Part shown: piece after piece, positions 1-5,710 of the stretch | Position numbering within the stretch: the stretch's first letter is position 1 | Layout of the letters: the number at the start of each line of letters is the position of its first letter | Assembly: GCA_035480535.1 (NCBI GenBank) | Contig: DATIHQ010000074.1 | Span: 1-5,884, forward strand | DNA from: DATIHQ01 sp035480535 | GTDB taxonomy: Bacteria > Chlamydiota > Chlamydiia > Chlamydiales > SM23-39 | Length of the DNA stretch: 5,884 nucleotides | Direction of reading: 5' to 3' | Notes under the pieces: model-generated | The model's input: the letters and a program-made list of their open reading frames with translations, nothing else | Database searches by the model: none | Told to the model about the DNA's origin: nothing | Translations under genes and position numbers: made by a program

Positions 1-933
1 ACTCTTGCGGCACTCAGCTCGCAAGGCGTCATGCCCCATTTTGGGATGGCGATTGACCCCAATCTCGAAGAGTATCGCCGCCTGCGCAATAGTTTTGCCT
101 TTCACGTGCCTCTTCTCTATTCGACCCGCGTCTTTCCCGCCGTTTTTCAAACTTGCAACGGCCCCTTCGGCTACATGCGAAGCGGCATTGGCGGCCTCCC
201 CGAGCTTTGGATGGAAGAAGAGCTCGGGCTGCTCGACCCGCTTCTCGGCGATTTTCTCTCCTCTGAATCGATCTCCGTCACTGCCATTTGCCTCGCCTGG
301 GCGCAGTTTCTCGGCTGCAATCCCATACTTCTCAATGGCGTCGATCTCGCCTATACCGGCAAAAAAAGGTATGCAACTGGCGTTGCCGAAGACGAAGAAG
401 TTCCCTTTGCCGCCATTGACGCCGAAAAATCAGCCGCCGATCGCATTCTCAAACGAAAAGATCGCAATGGCCAACCCATCTATACCGCCGTGCGCTGGAT
501 CATGGAATCGGCCAGCCTCTCCCATTTTGCCCGCAAACATCCCGAAACCACCTTCCTCAACACCACCGAAGGCGGCCTCGGCTTCCGCGGCATCGACTAC
601 ACACCCCTCTCCACCGCCGTCCGCAACTTCCCCTCCCAAGATCTCCGCACCCGCATCCACAAGCAAATCGCCTCCTCCCCGATGCCGCCCCAAAGCGCAC
701 ACATCATCGCCACAAAAATGAAAGAGCTAAAGACAAGTCTCGACCGGATCATCTCTTACCTGGAAATTCTCAATGGAAAACAAAAAGGTTCTACCGCCCT
801 CGCCGAACTCGAACTGAAAGAAGAGATGGCCTACGCCTATCTTTTCTATGACATCGACACTCTCTTCCGCGAAGACAAATGGCCGAAATTTCTAGATTTG
901 GCTTTGAAATATCGTTCGACGATGACTGTTTGA
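1..933 (+). CDS. DUF115 / MptE-like (Maf-related) protein, 5'-truncated by window edge
   Basis: The frame is open from base 1, and the residues before the first ATG (TLAALSSQGVMPHFGMAIDP) continue the family pattern in which a hydrophobic helix and a G-x-x-P-x-F strand lead to a conserved D-P. The gene therefore starts upstream and 310 C-terminal residues are visible. The hallmarks are DP at visible residues 19-20, NGVDLAYTG at 112-120 (family G-x-D-L-A-[FY]) and FLNTTEGG at 185-192 (family F-x-N-A/T-T-E-G-G). Together these fit the DUF115/MAF_flag10 family, related to 6-hydroxymethylpterin pyrophosphokinase MptE and to the Maf proteins that glycosylate flagellin with nonulosonic acids. The visible C-terminus (about 230-310) is helical and charged. 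The substrate cannot be told from sequence. No flagellar or sugar-biosynthesis gene is visible nearby. The TGA stop directly abuts the stop of the convergent acetyltransferase. The family call is fairly sure; the function is open. Confidence 0.8.
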   Translation, partial: TLAALSSQGVMPHFGMAIDPNLEEYRRLRNSFAFHVPLLYSTRVFPAVFQTCNGPFGYMRSGIGGLPELWMEEELGLLDPLLGDFLSSESISVTAICLAWAQFLGCNPILLNGVDLAYTGKKRYATGVAEDEEVPFAAIDAEKSAADRILKRKDRNGQPIYTAVRWIMESASLSHFARKHPETTFLNTTEGGLGFRGIDYTPLSTAVRNFPSQDLRTRIHKQIASSPMPPQSAHIIATKMKELKTSLDRIISYLEILNGKQKGSTALAELELKEEMAYAYLFYDIDTLFREDKWPKFLDLALKYRSTMTV

Positions 934-948
934 TCAGAAGATCATTTT
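931..948 (+). terminator. Short hairpin with T4 across the two convergent stop codons
   Basis: TGATC (931-935), loop AGAA, GATCA (940-944), then TTTT. The stem is only 5 bp and AT-rich, so as a terminator for the DUF115 gene it is weak. It is noted because no other terminator is available: the convergent genes leave no spacer. Confidence 0.22.
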
Positions 949-1695
949 CACCATTCGATCGCTTGCGTAGAATCCCGATTTTTCTAGCATCCGCTTGGAG
1001 GAAAGATTCTCTAGGTCGCATCCACAGGTTGGAAGGATCGAGCGGTCATAGCAAACTTTTTTCAGATGCAAGATGATCTCGCATCCATAACCCTTACTTC
1101 TATGAACCGGATCCACCCAGCAGCCTATATCGGAATAGTGTGGCTGCAGTGGATTGGGCGAAAGAGTTCCATGGCCCAATCGAGTGTTCCCATCTAATAA
1201 AATAAATAGAAGTCCCTCTGAGAGATCTATAATTAGGTCTCTTTCGTAATCAGTCTTGTTTTCAATCCAAGGCTTATCTTCCTGCGTAGCGATTCGAAAC
1301 GTTAGTCTTTTTTGAGGGTGAAGATCCCGATTTAGATCGAGAAATAAATAGGCGATCGATTGGGCCGACTTGTGGAAATCCATGCACAAGGAGAGGAGGT
1401 AGGGGTTTCTGGTGCTCACAATGGAAGAGGCGATCCGCTTTTCTTTGAGAAGCGAAGCGATCGCTTGGGGTGAGTCATTGGGATCCTCGAGAAATAGCTC
1501 TGATAATTCTTTGTTTTTTGTAATGACGCAATATCCAATGGGTTTGGTTGAGTGAATGGAGAATACAGACCCGCCGTAAATCGCGTGATTTAACCAAAAC
1601 ACATCGATCGGTCCTTTTAACCTTTTGGTGTGTTTCTCCTGCCATTCTTTAATGGGATCGGTAAACCCTTTTTCTTGATGAAAGGTGATTTGCAT
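934..1695 (-). CDS. GNAT-family N-acetyltransferase
   Basis: This 253-residue protein is the last gene of the minus-strand operon. The C-terminal half is a recognisable GNAT domain. Motif A is at about 189-214, with the acetyl-CoA pyrophosphate loop R199-S-K-G202-Y-G204 following the strand ending WVDP. Motif B is at about 225-242, with N230 and the closing helix MLEKSGF. The N-terminal half (about 1-125) contains IGYCVITKNKELSELFLED, which resembles a degenerate GNAT beta-hairpin, so a tandem arrangement is possible. The length (253 versus about 150-180 for one domain) supports this. The ATG lies 8 nt after the regulator's stop, and its Shine-Dalgarno AGGA (minus strand, 1705-1702) overlaps that stop, implying translational coupling. 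The gene is visibly AT-richer than its neighbours: 20 of 60 bases are G/C in 1201-1260, against 36 of 60 in 2101-2160. The substrate is unknown. Confidence 0.82.
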   Translation of the reverse strand: MQITFHQEKGFTDPIKEWQEKHTKRLKGPIDVFWLNHAIYGGSVFSIHSTKPIGYCVITKNKELSELFLEDPNDSPQAIASLLKEKRIASSIVSTRNPYLLSLCMDFHKSAQSIAYLFLDLNRDLHPQKRLTFRIATQEDKPWIENKTDYERDLIIDLSEGLLFILLDGNTRLGHGTLSPNPLQPHYSDIGCWVDPVHRSKGYGCEIILHLKKVCYDRSILPTCGCDLENLSSKRMLEKSGFYASDRMVKMIF

Positions 1696-1703
1696 CGAAG
1701 GTC

Positions 1704-3053
1704 CTATTCTTCCGAAGAGACACAGCCATATTCATGCAGCTTATTGCGGAGCGTGCGGACGCTGATGCCGAGGAGGGCAGCGGTGCGGGTGCGGTTTTGA
1801 TGCTGCACGTCAAGCGTTTCGAGGATGTGCCGCTTTTCTAGCTCGTGAAGGGTGATGCCGGTGGGGGTTTTCTTTTCGGAGGTGGGGAGCGATGAGTCGA
1901 GATAGAGTTGATCGACGTCGATGGTGGCGTCGAAATCGAGGACGACGGTGCGCTCGATGATGTTAGCGAGTTCGCGGACATTGCCGGGCCAAGGATAGTT
2001 GAGCAGTTTTTGGATGGCTGAATCGGTGAATTGCTTGGGCGCTTTGTGGTTTTCGGCGCAGAAGCGAGTCAGGAAGTGGGTGGCAAGGGGAAGAATGTCT
2101 TCGCGCCGATCGCGGAGAGGAGGGATGAGGATGGGAATGACGTTGAGGCGGTAGAAGAGATCTTCGCGGAAGATTTTTGTCTCAATGGCCTCTTGCATGT
2201 TGCGATTCGAGGTGGCGAGGAAGCGGAGGTTCACTTTGATGGGGCGCGTGCCGCCGACTCTTTCGAATTCTTGTTCTTGAATGGCGCGGAGGAGTTTGGG
2301 CTGCAGGACGAGGGGGATTTCAGTTACCTCGTCGAGAAGAAGCGTCCCCTTGTCGGCGAGCTCGAAGCGGCCCGTTTTGCGCATGTGGGCGCCAGTGAAT
2401 GCGCCTCTTTCATGGCCGAAAAATTCCGATTCCAGGAGCGTTTCGGGGATGGCGGCGCAATTCACTTTGATGAAGGGATATTGGGCGCGGAGCGAAAGTT
2501 GATGGATCGCGCCGGCGATGACTTCTTTTCCTGTGCCCGATTCGCCCGTGATGAAAATGCTCGCCTGCGATTGGGAGATTTTTTCCAGATCTTGCAAAAT
2601 GCGTTTCATAGAGGGGCTTTGCGCAATGAGGTGGGGGCATTTGCTATGCGCTCTTTCTTCGCGGTAGAAGCGATTTTCTTTCAGCAGTTGGAGATGCTCT
2701 TCGGCTTTTTCTAGGGCAGTTTCTAGAGCTTCGGGGGAAAAAGGTTTAATCAGATAATTGAAGGCGCCCAGTTTCATCGCCTCAACGGCCGATTCAATGC
2801 TGCCGTAGGCGGTGGCGAGGATAACGACAATGGAAGGATGGAGCGTCTTGGCCGCTTTTAAAACATCGAGGCCTGTTTTCTGAGGCATTTTCATGTCGCT
2901 GATGATGAGATCGAATGGCTCCTCTTCGAGTCTGCGGATCGCCTCAAGTCCATTTTCCGCAGTTATCACTTCCTTGCCAAGGCGGCGAAGCGTTTCCGCG
3001 ACGAAACGAAGCATCAGAGGCTCGTCATCGGCAATCAGAATTTTTTCTATCAT
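1704..3053 (-). CDS. Sigma54-dependent response regulator, NtrC family
   Basis: The protein has 449 residues in three domains. The receiver domain (about 1-120) has the acidic pair D9/D10, phospho-acceptor D53, T81 and K103. The AAA+ sigma54-interaction domain (about 142-370) has Walker A GESGTGKE at 170-177, the sigma54-contacting GAFTGA loop at 217-222, Walker B LLLDE ending D241-E242, arginine-rich FREDLFYRLN around 295-304 and sensor II WPGNVREL at 355-362. The C-terminal Fis-type helix-turn-helix is at about 401-443, with the LLGISVRTLRNKL recognition element. All key residues are intact, so it should be a phosphorylation-controlled ATPase that opens sigma54 promoters. The ATG is 4 nt after the kinase stop, with AAAAGG (minus 3066-3061) at a 7-nt spacing. 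It resembles AtoC/ZraR and chlamydial CtcC. As I recall, CtcC of Chlamydia proper lacks the C-terminal DNA-binding domain, which is present here. Confidence 0.95.
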   Translation of the reverse strand: MIEKILIADDEPLMLRFVAETLRRLGKEVITAENGLEAIRRLEEEPFDLIISDMKMPQKTGLDVLKAAKTLHPSIVVILATAYGSIESAVEAMKLGAFNYLIKPFSPEALETALEKAEEHLQLLKENRFYREERAHSKCPHLIAQSPSMKRILQDLEKISQSQASIFITGESGTGKEVIAGAIHQLSLRAQYPFIKVNCAAIPETLLESEFFGHERGAFTGAHMRKTGRFELADKGTLLLDEVTEIPLVLQPKLLRAIQEQEFERVGGTRPIKVNLRFLATSNRNMQEAIETKIFREDLFYRLNVIPILIPPLRDRREDILPLATHFLTRFCAENHKAPKQFTDSAIQKLLNYPWPGNVRELANIIERTVVLDFDATIDVDQLYLDSSLPTSEKKTPTGITLHELEKRHILETLDVQHQNRTRTAALLGISVRTLRNKLHEYGCVSSEE

Positions 3054-3057
3054 AAGG

Positions 3058-4296
3058 CTACCTTTTTAACGGCAAAGTGAGGGTGAATGTAGTTCCTTTT
3101 CCCAGCTGCGAGCGCACATCGATCGCTCCCAAATGGGCTTGGACAATTTTCTGCGTTTCGACAAGGCCCAATCCATTTCCTTTTTGCTTGGTTGTGTAGA
3201 AGGGGGAGAAGAGAAGTTTGAGTTGCTCTTCATCGATGCCAACGCCCGTGTCGGAAATAGAGATTTGGCAGGAGTTTTCCATTTTAAGAAGGGAAAGAGT
3301 GAGCGTTCCGCCTCGCGGCATCGCTTGGAAGGCATTGAAGAGAAGATTCAAGAGGGCTGATTTTAGGGCTTCGGGATCGATGGGGACCATTAAAGGTCCA
3401 TGGGGGATGTGGACTTCCAGTTTTACGTTCTCAGGGAAAGAGGGATCGATTTTAATGAATTTCCCAAGCTGCTTTAAATAGGCGCCGAGCTCGATCGATT
3501 GAGGCTGCACTTGGACCGGACGGGCGTAGTGGAGAACCGCGGTCACCAATTTTTCCAGCGTTTTGGTTCCTTCGATTACAAAGCCCGCCATCTCTTGCAG
3601 ATGCTTATGCGACTCCAGATCGCGGAAAAGAAGCGAGGCGTAGCCCCGAATTCCGCCGAGTGGATTGCGGATTTCATGGGCGACAGTCGCCGCCATTTCT
3701 CCCAGCTCTTTCATCCGGTCATTGCGGTTGGCAATCAGCTGCAGCTTCTGTTTTTCGCTGATGTCGCGCAGCACCAGGATCAAGCCGTGGTAGAATTTTG
3801 GACCCTCATAGACAAAGGTCGTAGAGATTTCCACTTCCTGCTTTTCATTCGGGTAGCTTTTATAGAGCAGGCGGTGGGAAATGCCGAATTTCAGCGACTC
3901 GCGCATAGAAAAGCCAAAGTAGTCATCGGGGAAAAGATCCCAATAGCGTTTAAACAGAATCACTTCCGACTTTAACTTCAACAATTTTAGCGCCGCTTCA
4001 TTGGCCATCGTCACCGTCCCTTCCAGATCGATGAAGAGAAGCGCATCGGAGATATTCTTCAAAATATTGGTCAAATAGGAGTTGAGCCGGTTCAGTTCGG
4101 CGACTTTCACCCCAAGTTCTTGGTTGACAGTCTGAAAACGCTCTTGTAACTTAGCATAAGCACTTTTAAGCCGAGTCGCCTCTTCCGAAAAAAGGGCAAA
4201 CGCGTGCGTAAGATGGTGGACGCCCTCTTGGACGCTCTGACTTTTCAGGGCCAAGTCGGCAGATCGTTGCAGCTCATGGAGTATCGTGTCGGACAT
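3058..4296 (-). CDS. Soluble PAS-domain sensor histidine kinase, partner of the NtrC-type regulator
   Basis: The protein has 412 residues from the chosen ATG. An earlier in-frame ATG at 4407 is unlikely: the extra 37 residues are Arg/Ser-rich and without family character, while 4296 has an ideal Shine-Dalgarno (GGAG at minus 4307-4304, 7-nt spacing). Domains in order are a helical, probably coiled-coil N-terminus (about 1-75); a PAS domain (about 76-180, NISDALLFIDLEGTVTMANE onward); HisKA with H207 in VAHEIRNPLGG; and HATPase_c with N-box N321, G1 DTGVGI at 349-354, F-box FSPFYTTK at 363-370 and G2 GNGLGL at 373-378. I see no transmembrane segment or signal peptide, so it should sense a cytoplasmic cue, like NtrB or chlamydial CtcB. 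It is the first gene of the operon, with the regulator 4 nt downstream. Its first 11 bases overlap the start of the divergent lipoprotein gene. A TATAGT at minus 4321-4316 could be a -10 box, but no good -35 accompanies it. Confidence 0.93.
   Translation of the reverse strand: MSDTILHELQRSADLALKSQSVQEGVHHLTHAFALFSEEATRLKSAYAKLQERFQTVNQELGVKVAELNRLNSYLTNILKNISDALLFIDLEGTVTMANEAALKLLKLKSEVILFKRYWDLFPDDYFGFSMRESLKFGISHRLLYKSYPNEKQEVEISTTFVYEGPKFYHGLILVLRDISEKQKLQLIANRNDRMKELGEMAATVAHEIRNPLGGIRGYASLLFRDLESHKHLQEMAGFVIEGTKTLEKLVTAVLHYARPVQVQPQSIELGAYLKQLGKFIKIDPSFPENVKLEVHIPHGPLMVPIDPEALKSALLNLLFNAFQAMPRGGTLTLSLLKMENSCQISISDTGVGIDEEQLKLLFSPFYTTKQKGNGLGLVETQKIVQAHLGAIDVRSQLGKGTTFTLTLPLKR
4278..4281 (+). 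promoter_or_regulatory. Shine-Dalgarno GGAG for lipoprotein GTG start
   Basis: GGAG lies 4 nt before GTG 4286, slightly closer than ideal. It supports a start that overlaps the divergent kinase start, because no ATG, GTG or TTG otherwise occurs upstream of the signal peptide core. The site lies inside kinase codons 6-7. Confidence 0.5.
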
Positions 4297-5146
4297 TCCC
4301 CCTCTCCGTAATCGGACTATAAAGAATCTAACATTATTCGCACTCCTTCTTCTCACGTCTTGTTCGGGAATGGAGCAGTCGGAGAAGGAAAAGATCCGGC
4401 AGCGCAACTCTAAGGGAGAGTATATCTACCGCAATCGCAATGACTATTTCTATCCCATTGCCGCTCCCGCCCACACCCCTCGAGCGCCCTACCCTTGGGA
4501 ATCGGAATCGAATCTCCCCCGCATCACGAAAGAGTTCTTTCGCTGCAAGGGCAATCCCCTCAATCCCCCCATCATTGACGCCACCGACCCCGCCAAGCCC
4601 ACTCCCTGCACCGATTGCGAAGGGGGCAGCCGCCATGGACTCCCCATCCTTCACGGCAAAGAGAATATCTATCCCATCCTGCTCGATCTCCTCAACTACC
4701 TCCAAAAAAAGACCGGCAAGCGGGTCATCATCACCTGCGGCCACCGCTGTCCCCCCCACAATACCTACTCCGATCCCGCCAAAGAAAACCGCTATTCAAA
4801 ACATCAAATTGGCGCCGAAGTCGACTTCTACATTCAAGGGATGGAAGAACGCCCCCAAGAAATCGTCGGTCTCCTCATGCAATATTATCAAGAAACGCCC
4901 CTCTACAAAGGGGACAAAGAATATCTCGAGTTTAAGCGCTATGACAAGTCAGATGCCCACGTAGCCATCCAACCCTGGCTCAATAAAGAAATTTTCATTA
5001 AATTTTATCAAAAACACGAAGGGCGCGACGCCGACAATCGCCACCCCCACCCTTACCTCTCCATCCAAGTCCGCTACGACCGCGACCGCAAAGACCGCGT
5101 TGTCTATGATTGGGAGAAGGCCTACAAAGGCTACCACCGCAGCTAG
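4286..5146 (+). CDS. Lipoprotein with M15-type (D-Ala-D-Ala carboxypeptidase-like) zinc peptidase signature
   Basis: The protein has 286 residues. The n-region carries R8, R10 and K13, the hydrophobic core is LTLFALLLL, and the lipobox LTSC places the lipidated cysteine at C26. It should be anchored in a membrane and face the periplasm. The region at 145-230 matches peptidase M15: SKHQIGAEVD at 171-180 fits S-x-H-x-x-G-x-A/E-x-D, with zinc ligands H173 and D180. AHVAIQP supplies the third ligand H225, with D223 close by as a possible base. The likely substrate is peptidoglycan peptide. Cysteines C87, C108/C111 and C151/C155 suggest disulfides. The segment 27-85 is a Pro- and Arg-rich linker. 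GTG at 4286 is the only standard start between the upstream in-frame stop (4238-4240) and the signal peptide; GGAG at 4278-4281 precedes it by 4 nt. It is divergent from, and overlaps, the kinase gene. The lipoprotein call is strong and the enzyme call good. Confidence 0.82.
   Translation: MSDIPPLRNRTIKNLTLFALLLLTSCSGMEQSEKEKIRQRNSKGEYIYRNRNDYFYPIAAPAHTPRAPYPWESESNLPRITKEFFRCKGNPLNPPIIDATDPAKPTPCTDCEGGSRHGLPILHGKENIYPILLDLLNYLQKKTGKRVIITCGHRCPPHNTYSDPAKENRYSKHQIGAEVDFYIQGMEERPQEIVGLLMQYYQETPLYKGDKEYLEFKRYDKSDAHVAIQPWLNKEIFIKFYQKHEGRDADNRHPHPYLSIQVRYDRDRKDRVVYDWEKAYKGYHRS
4298..4307 (-). promoter_or_regulatory. Shine-Dalgarno for the kinase operon
   Basis: Reading the minus strand, GGAGAGGGGG is followed by one A or, counting from GGAG, 7 nt to ATG 4296. 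This strong site decides in favour of 4296 over the upstream ATG at 4407. It lies within codons 5-8 of the divergent lipoprotein gene. Confidence 0.75.
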
Positions 5147-5154
5147 GCCGCGGA

Positions 5155-5171
5155 TGGCAACTGCGTTGCCA
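5155..5171 (+). terminator. Hairpin after the lipoprotein gene, possible intrinsic terminator
   Basis: A perfect 7-bp stem (TGGCAAC / GTTGCCA) with a TGC loop begins 8 nt after the lipoprotein stop. The following stretch (CTTGTCCTTTCCTT) is pyrimidine-rich but not a clean U-run, so termination strength is uncertain. It separates the lipoprotein gene from the tRNA. Confidence 0.5.
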
Positions 5172-5179
5172 ACTTGTCC

Positions 5180-5208
5180 TTTCCTTAAACCCTCTCTTGT
5201 CGTATCAT
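5180..5208 (+). promoter_or_regulatory. Weak candidate promoter for tRNA-Leu
   Basis: TATCAT at 5203-5208 could be a -10 box ending 12 nt before the tRNA. With a 17-bp spacer the -35 would be TTTCCT (5180-5185), which matches only 3 of 6 consensus bases. The rest of the 74-nt gap holds nothing better. Confidence 0.28.
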
Positions 5209-5220
5209 GTTAACCTTTAT

Positions 5221-5304
5221 GCCGGTGTGGCGAAATTGGTAGACGCGGTAGACTCAAAATCTACTCTTAGCAATAAGATGCTGGTTCGAGTCCGGTCACC
5301 GGCA
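5221..5304 (+). tRNA. tRNA-Leu (anticodon CAA)
   Basis: This is an 84-nt class II tRNA. The acceptor stem GCCGGTG (5221-5227) pairs perfectly with CACCGGC (5297-5303), and the discriminator is A5304. The anticodon stem GTAGA/TCTAC (5248-5252 / 5260-5264) encloses the loop CTCAAAA, giving anticodon CAA at 5255-5257, which reads the UUG codon. The long variable arm has a CTTA/TAAG stem with a GCAA loop, as expected for leucine. The T arm is GCTGG-TTCGAGT-CCGGT with two G-U pairs. The 3' CCA is not encoded: the next bases are AAG, where the inverted repeat of the downstream element begins. I see no terminator between this tRNA and the following gene, so they may be co-transcribed. Confidence 0.95.
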
Positions 5305-5354
5305 AAGAGGAAGTTGGAAGTCGGAATGCAGAAGGCAGAAGTAGTAGTGAGTGC
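5304..5354 (+). repeat. Left arm of inverted repeat, purine heptads
   Basis: The reverse complement of 5305-5354 matches 5711-5760 at 40 of 50 positions without gaps, and A5304 pairs with T5761. The perfect core is TGCAGAAGGCAGAAGT (5327-5342). The arm consists of five successive heptads each starting GAA (5310-5344). It contains the GGAAG Shine-Dalgarno and the ATG of the enclosed gene. Confidence 0.85.
5316..5320 (+). promoter_or_regulatory. Shine-Dalgarno GGAAG for the four-helix-bundle gene, inside the repeat
   Basis: GGAAG spans a heptad junction, and ATG 5326 lies in the next heptad, 5 nt on. The translation start is thus built from repeat sequence. It would be buried if the transcript's two arms pair. 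Confidence 0.45.
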
Positions 5355-5709
5355 TTTTGTGGCGACCGACTTGTCTGTTAGAACAAAGAGCTTCGCGCTT
5401 CGTATTATCAGATTATTTCAGTCTCTACCTTCTACGGTTGAAGGGCAGGTTATTGGGAAACAGGTGTTACGAAGTGGGACATCGGTGGGAGCCCAATATC
5501 GCGAGGCCAAACGGGCAAGATCAAAAGCTGAGTTTCATTCGAAGCTGGAAAGTGCTTTGCAAGAGCTGGAAGAAACAGGTTATTGGCTCGAACTACTTGT
5601 CGAGTCGGGAATCGTTTCTGAAGAAAAACTTAGCCTATTGCCCCAAGAACAAGATGAGCTAACAGCAATTTTAGTCACCGCCACTAATACCGCAAAAACC
5701 AATAAATAG
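5326..5709 (+). CDS. Four-helix-bundle protein, 23S rRNA intervening-sequence (IVP) family
   Basis: The protein has 127 residues. The diagnostic stretch is at 42-91: VIGKQVLRSGTSVGAQYREA, then a run of basic and acidic helix residues, then YWLELL at 86-91. This is the core of the IVP/TIGR02436 family, a small four-helix bundle also related to the Avd accessory protein of diversity-generating retroelements. Helix 1 is about 17-34 (RTKSFALRIIRLF). Family members are basic, presumed nucleic-acid-binding and mostly of unknown function. ATG 5326 has GGAAG (5316-5320) at a 5-nt spacing. GTG 5347 or 5359 and TTG 5371 are alternatives, and residues 1-14 look unlike the family because they are encoded by the inverted repeat. 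The frame is also open backwards through the tRNA, which is not a credible start. No reverse transcriptase or 23S gene is visible. The family call is sure; the role is not. Confidence 0.88.
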   Translation: MQKAEVVVSAFVATDLSVRTKSFALRIIRLFQSLPSTVEGQVIGKQVLRSGTSVGAQYREAKRARSKAEFHSKLESALQELEETGYWLELLVESGIVSEEKLSLLPQEQDELTAILVTATNTAKTNK

Positions 5710-5710
5710 T

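Noticed and set aside
5..721. Open frame of 238 codons on +, second frame of the DUF115 gene
   Set aside because: Its product is low-complexity Pro/Ser/Ala-rich, typical of an out-of-frame shadow of a GC-rich gene. The overlapping frame carries the DUF115 motifs.
2031..2714. 227-codon open frame on + antisense to the NtrC-type regulator
   Set aside because: It lies opposite the conserved AAA+ domain and has no recognisable domain. It is explained by GC-biased codon use of the regulator.
3499..3975. 158-codon open frame on + antisense to the histidine kinase
   Set aside because: It is the mirror of the HisKA/PAS coding region, with no ribosome site or family features.
4257..4271. Sigma54-like GGC...TTGCA before the lipoprotein gene
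   Set aside because: The spacing between the GG and GC elements is one base short of the strict -24/-12 rule, and the implied leader would be about 5 nt.
4297..4407. Earlier kinase start (ATG 4407)
   Set aside because: The added residues are not kinase-like. The downstream ATG 4296 has a strong, well-spaced Shine-Dalgarno.
4334..4759. 141-codon open frame on - antisense to the lipoprotein
   Set aside because: Gly/Val/Ala-rich shadow with no motif. The sense frame has a signal peptide and a zinc site.
5110..5325. N-terminal extension of the four-helix-bundle frame back to 5110
   Set aside because: It would run through the end of the lipoprotein gene and the whole tRNA, and family homology begins only after about 5370.
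5310..5344. Heptad repeats considered as a CRISPR-like or minisatellite array
   Set aside because: The units are 7 bp, contiguous and without spacers. They are better described as the substructure of the inverted-repeat arm.
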